A DNA stretch of 7,767 bases from NCBI GenBank assembly GCA_003223695.1, contig QHVY01000344.1, positions 1 to 7,767 of the forward strand, in the 5' to 3' direction. Positions 5,586 to 7,767 of the stretch are shown here, piece after piece (position 1 is the first letter of the stretch; each line of letters opens with the position of its first letter). The notes beneath the pieces were generated by a model that saw only the letters and a list, made by a program, of their open reading frames with translations, had not been told where the DNA came from and did not search any database. The position numbers and the translations under genes are program-made. The stretch is from Acidobacteriota bacterium. Its GTDB lineage: Bacteria > Acidobacteriota > Thermoanaerobaculia > Gp7-AA8.

Positions 5586-6575
5586 ATGAACAGCCGCAAA
5601 GCCGTTCGTTTGTCTGTAGCCGTACTTCTGGCAATCGGTGGAGTTCCGCTGGCCGAGGCTCAGCTCACACGGAGTTGGGTGGCGTCCTCCGGTTTGGATA
5701 CCAATGACTGTACGCGGCCGACACCGTGCCGGACATTCGGCCGGGCGATCAGCGTGTCGAACTCGGGGGCCGAGGTCGTGGTGATGGACTCGGCCGGATA
5801 TGGTCCGTTCACCATAAACAAACCGATTTCGATCATCTCGCCGCCTGCTTTCCACGCCGCGATCGCGCCGACCAGCGGGACGGCAATCACCATCAGCTCC
5901 GGAATCTCCGGAGCGGTGGTTATCCGAGGTCTCTACCTCAACGGACAAGGTGCAACCAATGGGATCCTTCAGCAAGGGAATAACGCGCTGATCATGGAGA
6001 ACGTTGTGATCAGCGGGTTCACCACCGGATTGAATTTCGACGTCGGCACTACGCCACGGTTCATCGTGACCGATAGCACAATTCGCAATTCCAGTGACGG
6101 TATTCTCTGGAAGGGAGCTTCACCCGGACGAGGCGTTCTCGAACGCACTCGGCTCGAGAATAATACGGTTAGGGCTTTCTACATCAACAGCGGCGGAACC
6201 TTCTCCATTCGGGACTCGATCGTGACCGAGGGTTCCCATGGCGTATTTCTCGACACGCTAGATCCCGCCTCGGTGGACCTGATTAATTCGGCGGTGTTCA
6301 ACAACGACGGGATTGGCATTTATGCGAGCGCCAGCGGTGCGGGGGCAGTCGATGTCAATCTGGATCACTGCCTCATGTCGCGAAATGGGAGCGCGATCGT
6401 CGCTCAGTCCCCTATCGGCGCTTCCGTCATACGCGTTGCGCAAAGCTTGATCGCGAACAACAACAATGGCGTCTCTTGGGGCGGTGCGATGGCGTCTGTA
6501 ATCTCGCGCGGCGACAATACACTGGAGAACAACAATTCGGGAAATACGTTCACATCGACTTACCCTGCGAAATGA
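5586..6575 (+). CDS. Secreted right-handed beta-helix protein, type C end (329 aa)
   Basis: ATG 5586 is chosen over the open frame from 5331 because of the ribosome binding site AAAGGAG and the signal peptide that begins there (MNSRKAVRLS, a hydrophobic core, then PLAEA before Gln26). The cap differs from its neighbours: LTRSWVASSGLDTNDC replaces NNRSAVS. It keeps DCTRPTPCRTF (Cys42 and Cys48), GYGPFTINKPISIISPPAFH and APTSGTAITI. The rungs are VVIRGLYLNG, LIMENVVISGF, FIVTDSTIRNS, FSIRDSIVTEG, VDLINSAVFNN, VNLDHCLMSRN and IRVAQSLIANN. It ends SRGDNTLENN, then FTSTYPAK, like 2-880. It is the most divergent full-length copy and is probably an older branch. A hairpin follows 9 bases after the stop. 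The function is unknown. Confidence 0.92.
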   Translation: MNSRKAVRLSVAVLLAIGGVPLAEAQLTRSWVASSGLDTNDCTRPTPCRTFGRAISVSNSGAEVVVMDSAGYGPFTINKPISIISPPAFHAAIAPTSGTAITISSGISGAVVIRGLYLNGQGATNGILQQGNNALIMENVVISGFTTGLNFDVGTTPRFIVTDSTIRNSSDGILWKGASPGRGVLERTRLENNTVRAFYINSGGTFSIRDSIVTEGSHGVFLDTLDPASVDLINSAVFNNDGIGIYASASGAGAVDVNLDHCLMSRNGSAIVAQSPIGASVIRVAQSLIANNNNGVSWGGAMASVISRGDNTLENNNSGNTFTSTYPAK

Positions 6576-6584
6576 TTGTAAGCT

Positions 6585-6617
6585 GAGGCAGAGCCAGCGG
6601 ATCGCTGGCTCCGCCTC
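6585..6617. terminator. GC-rich hairpin between convergent genes, likely terminator
   Basis: GAGGCAGAGCCAGCG (6585-6599) pairs with CGCTGGCTCCGCCTC (6603-6617) with one A-C mismatch and a 3-base loop. It lies 9 bases after the stop of the 5586 gene and 43 bases beyond the end of the convergent minus-strand relic ending at 6660, so it could serve both. There is no T-tract. The stretch 6618-6659 shows nothing else. Confidence 0.6.
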
Positions 6618-6659
6618 TGCGCCAGGGAGTCTCCGCTGAACGACCAAATGTACAACGGA

Positions 6660-7250
6660 TCACTTACCGCTGTAACTGCCCGTGAAGGCGTTGTTGTTGG
6701 CGTTTGCCTCCAACGTATGTTCCCCGGCCGAGGATGCTCGTTCCGGCTCCGGTGGGCGCGGTGCCGAATGTATTGACCGTGATCGTCGAGTTCGACACGC
6801 GAATGGTCACGGCGGATGACGAAGAAGTGCCACGCACGCCGACGCCGCCGCCAATAAAGGCGCCGGAGCCCACGGCGGAGCAGCTCTCCATGTCGAAGTC
6901 CACCACGCCGCCCGAGGAGGACGAGGCGGAGAACTGATCAGCATTTCTGATCGAAATCACATTACGGGCCGGCATCCGCAAATGGGCGCCTGAAACACTC
7001 GAAGCCCCGATCAGACCGGCACCGCCGTTCTTGCTGGTGAGGGTGTGCTCGATGGTTGCGGTGACGTCTCCGCCGCTCGCCTCGACGCGGATTCCATCAG
7101 CTCCGCTGCCAGTGACTACAGAATCACGAACCACCAGATCGCCGTATCCGGAAGGGTTGCGAAGATCCCGCCGCTCGGGAACCCAGTGATCGTGCAGCCC
7201 TCTACGTAAACCTCTCCCGCCGTCGTCCGCGCGCAACGGAATACTGTTCG
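6660..7250 (-). pseudogene. Inverted type C beta-helix copy, N-truncated, two frameshifts
   Basis: On the minus strand, AGEVYVEGCTITGFPSGGIF (about 7220 down to 7160) matches the VENCVISGF rung. A one-base shift near 7151-7156 leads to a long clean run: YGDLVVRDSVVTGSGADGIR, then VTATIEHTLTSKN, VDFDMESCSAVGSG, VTIRVSNSTITVN and ILGRG. One extra base at 6720 breaks the frame again; the correct continuation is HTLEANANNNAFTGSYSGK with TGA at 6662-6660, the type C end. The signal peptide and Cys cap are missing. The open minus frame 6664-7482 spans this region but its first third is unrelated reading of the neighbouring plus relic. The roughly 140 intact codons suggest recent inactivation. Confidence 0.75.
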
Positions 7251-7254
7251 TAAG

Positions 7255-7741
7255 CAATCTGATCGCTCGCGAGAATGTGCTCGGTGTCGGGGTGGATGGA
7301 AATCCTGGACTCTCGTCACGCCTTGATGCAGAAAAACTATCGCGGCCTGGATGTCGAGAATGCTGTAGTGGCGATTCGCGACAGCATCGCTGCAGACAAC
7401 AGCGAGGTAGTTTTTTTTCGTATGCAATCCCGGCAGGAGCGATTGCGAATCTGTCCGCCGACAACTGCCAGGCGACGCACAATGGTTGGGGGTTCTATGC
7501 AGGCGCTGGTTCCGGAACGGCTCGGCTGACGGTTTCAAACTCGGTGGCTGCGTCGAACTCGCACCAGGGCATCGCCGCCGATAACAACGGCACGGTGCGG
7601 GCGTCGAACCATACCGTCAGCCTGAACCTCAATGGATTGACGCAGAACGGTTCCGGAGTGTTCGAGTCGCGTGGAAATAACACCGTCCGCGGCAACACCA
7701 CAGAAACCTCAGGCACGATTACGACGTTCGGGCCAGTGTAG
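7255..7741 (+). pseudogene. N-truncated, frameshifted type B beta-helix copy
   Basis: The plus strand begins LIARENVLGVGVDGNPGLS (from about 7259). After a small deletion near 7315 it changes frame to HALMQKNYRGLDVENAVVAI, then RDSIAADN. At the run of eight Ts (7411-7418) it changes back, as one missing T would explain, to FSYAIPAGAIANLSADNCQA, then GTARLTVSNSVAASN, VRASNHTVSLN, ESRGNNTVRGN and GTITTFGPV, with TAG at 7739-7741. It aligns with the 3786 protein from about residue 165 to its end. No signal peptide or cap is present. A GTG-started frame 7277-7741 stays open, but its middle (about 7315-7410) is out of frame with the homology, so an automated gene call there would be partly wrong. 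Confidence 0.75.
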
Positions 7742-7767
7742 GTATACGCTTGTGAGCCTCAAACAAA
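7742..7767 (+). promoter_or_regulatory. Conserved leader box, copy 4, cut by the window edge
   Basis: GTATACGCTTGTGAGCCTCA followed by AACAAA matches copy 3 (GCATAGGCTTGTGAACCTCA, AACAAGGAGG) and begins right after the TAG of the preceding relic. GAGCCT is at 7754-7759, in the place of the pairing arm. Another member of the family should start about 12 bases beyond the window, led by AAGGAGG. Confidence 0.6.

Larger units (their letters stand above)
1..7767. repeat. Array of about twelve diverged beta-helix gene copies and fragments
   Basis: Five long copies and at least seven fragments of one gene family fill the window, nine on the plus strand and three on the minus strand. The unit on the plus strand is leader box, gene, stop, and then the next leader box within about 0-10 bases. 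Copies differ by deletions, frameshifts and C-terminal type. The array probably continues on both sides, since the left copy is cut at its 5' end and a leader box lies at the right edge. Confidence 0.8.

Noticed and set aside
6664..7482. Minus-strand open frame (272 codons) as an intact gene
   Set aside because: Only its middle is family sequence. Both ends are in the wrong frame, the N-terminus is antisense of a plus relic, and there is no signal peptide.
1..7767. CRISPR array or insertion sequence as the source of the repeats
   Set aside because: Repeats are diverged protein-coding copies, not short identical repeats with spacers; no transposase, terminal inverted repeats or target duplications were seen.

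Overview
The window is bacterial. It has AAGGAGG-type ribosome binding sites 4-6 bases before ATG starts, short intergenic gaps, a high-GC third codon position and Sec signal peptides. The gene family (secreted right-handed beta-helix proteins with a Cys-x5-Cys motif reading CTVPDPCRTF) and the wordy, paralogue-rich layout would suit an Acidobacteriota or similar soil/sediment genome. That placement is inference from family character; no marker gene is present.

Almost everything here is one gene family. I count five long copies on the plus strand: 2-880 (5' end outside the window), 1489-2394, 2441-3310, 3786-4772 and 5586-6575. At least seven decayed or truncated relatives lie between them: 973-1300 minus, 3331-3478 plus, 3536-3746 plus, 4795-5320 plus, 5321-5460 minus, 6660-7250 minus and 7255-7741 plus. 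Each full copy has a signal peptide, a conserved N-terminal cap (NNRSAVS, GxDAA, Cys-x5-Cys, GYGPF) and then successive beta-helix rungs of the VENCVIxGF / VTVRDSV / VRASNNTV type. No catalytic motif is visible and the function is unknown; an exported adhesive, structural or carbohydrate-contacting role is only a guess.

Three C-terminal types can be told apart. Type A ends ISWGNNKV...GTITxVSQD (1489, 2441). Type B ends GNNTVxGN...GTITTFGP (3786 and most relics). Type C ends FTxTYxAK or a close variant (2-880, 5586, and the minus relic 6660-7250). Both plus-strand type C genes are followed, within about 10 bases, by a GC-rich hairpin and then by a convergent minus-strand relic of the same family.

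Four leaders share a box that runs from just after the previous stop codon to the ATG (1450-1488, 2402-2440, 3747-3785, 7742-7767). In it, a CCT-containing segment can pair with the Shine-Dalgarno region and the bases after it. The pairing is kept by base changes on both sides in one comparison, so a translation-controlling hairpin is plausible.

The only material from another family is a short C-terminal PD40/TolB-type beta-propeller remnant at 1296-1412. The region as a whole looks like a tandem array that expands and decays by duplication, deletion and inversion, with several head-to-head and tail-to-tail fusions of paralogue fragments. I see no rRNA, tRNA, CRISPR array, transposase or phage gene.
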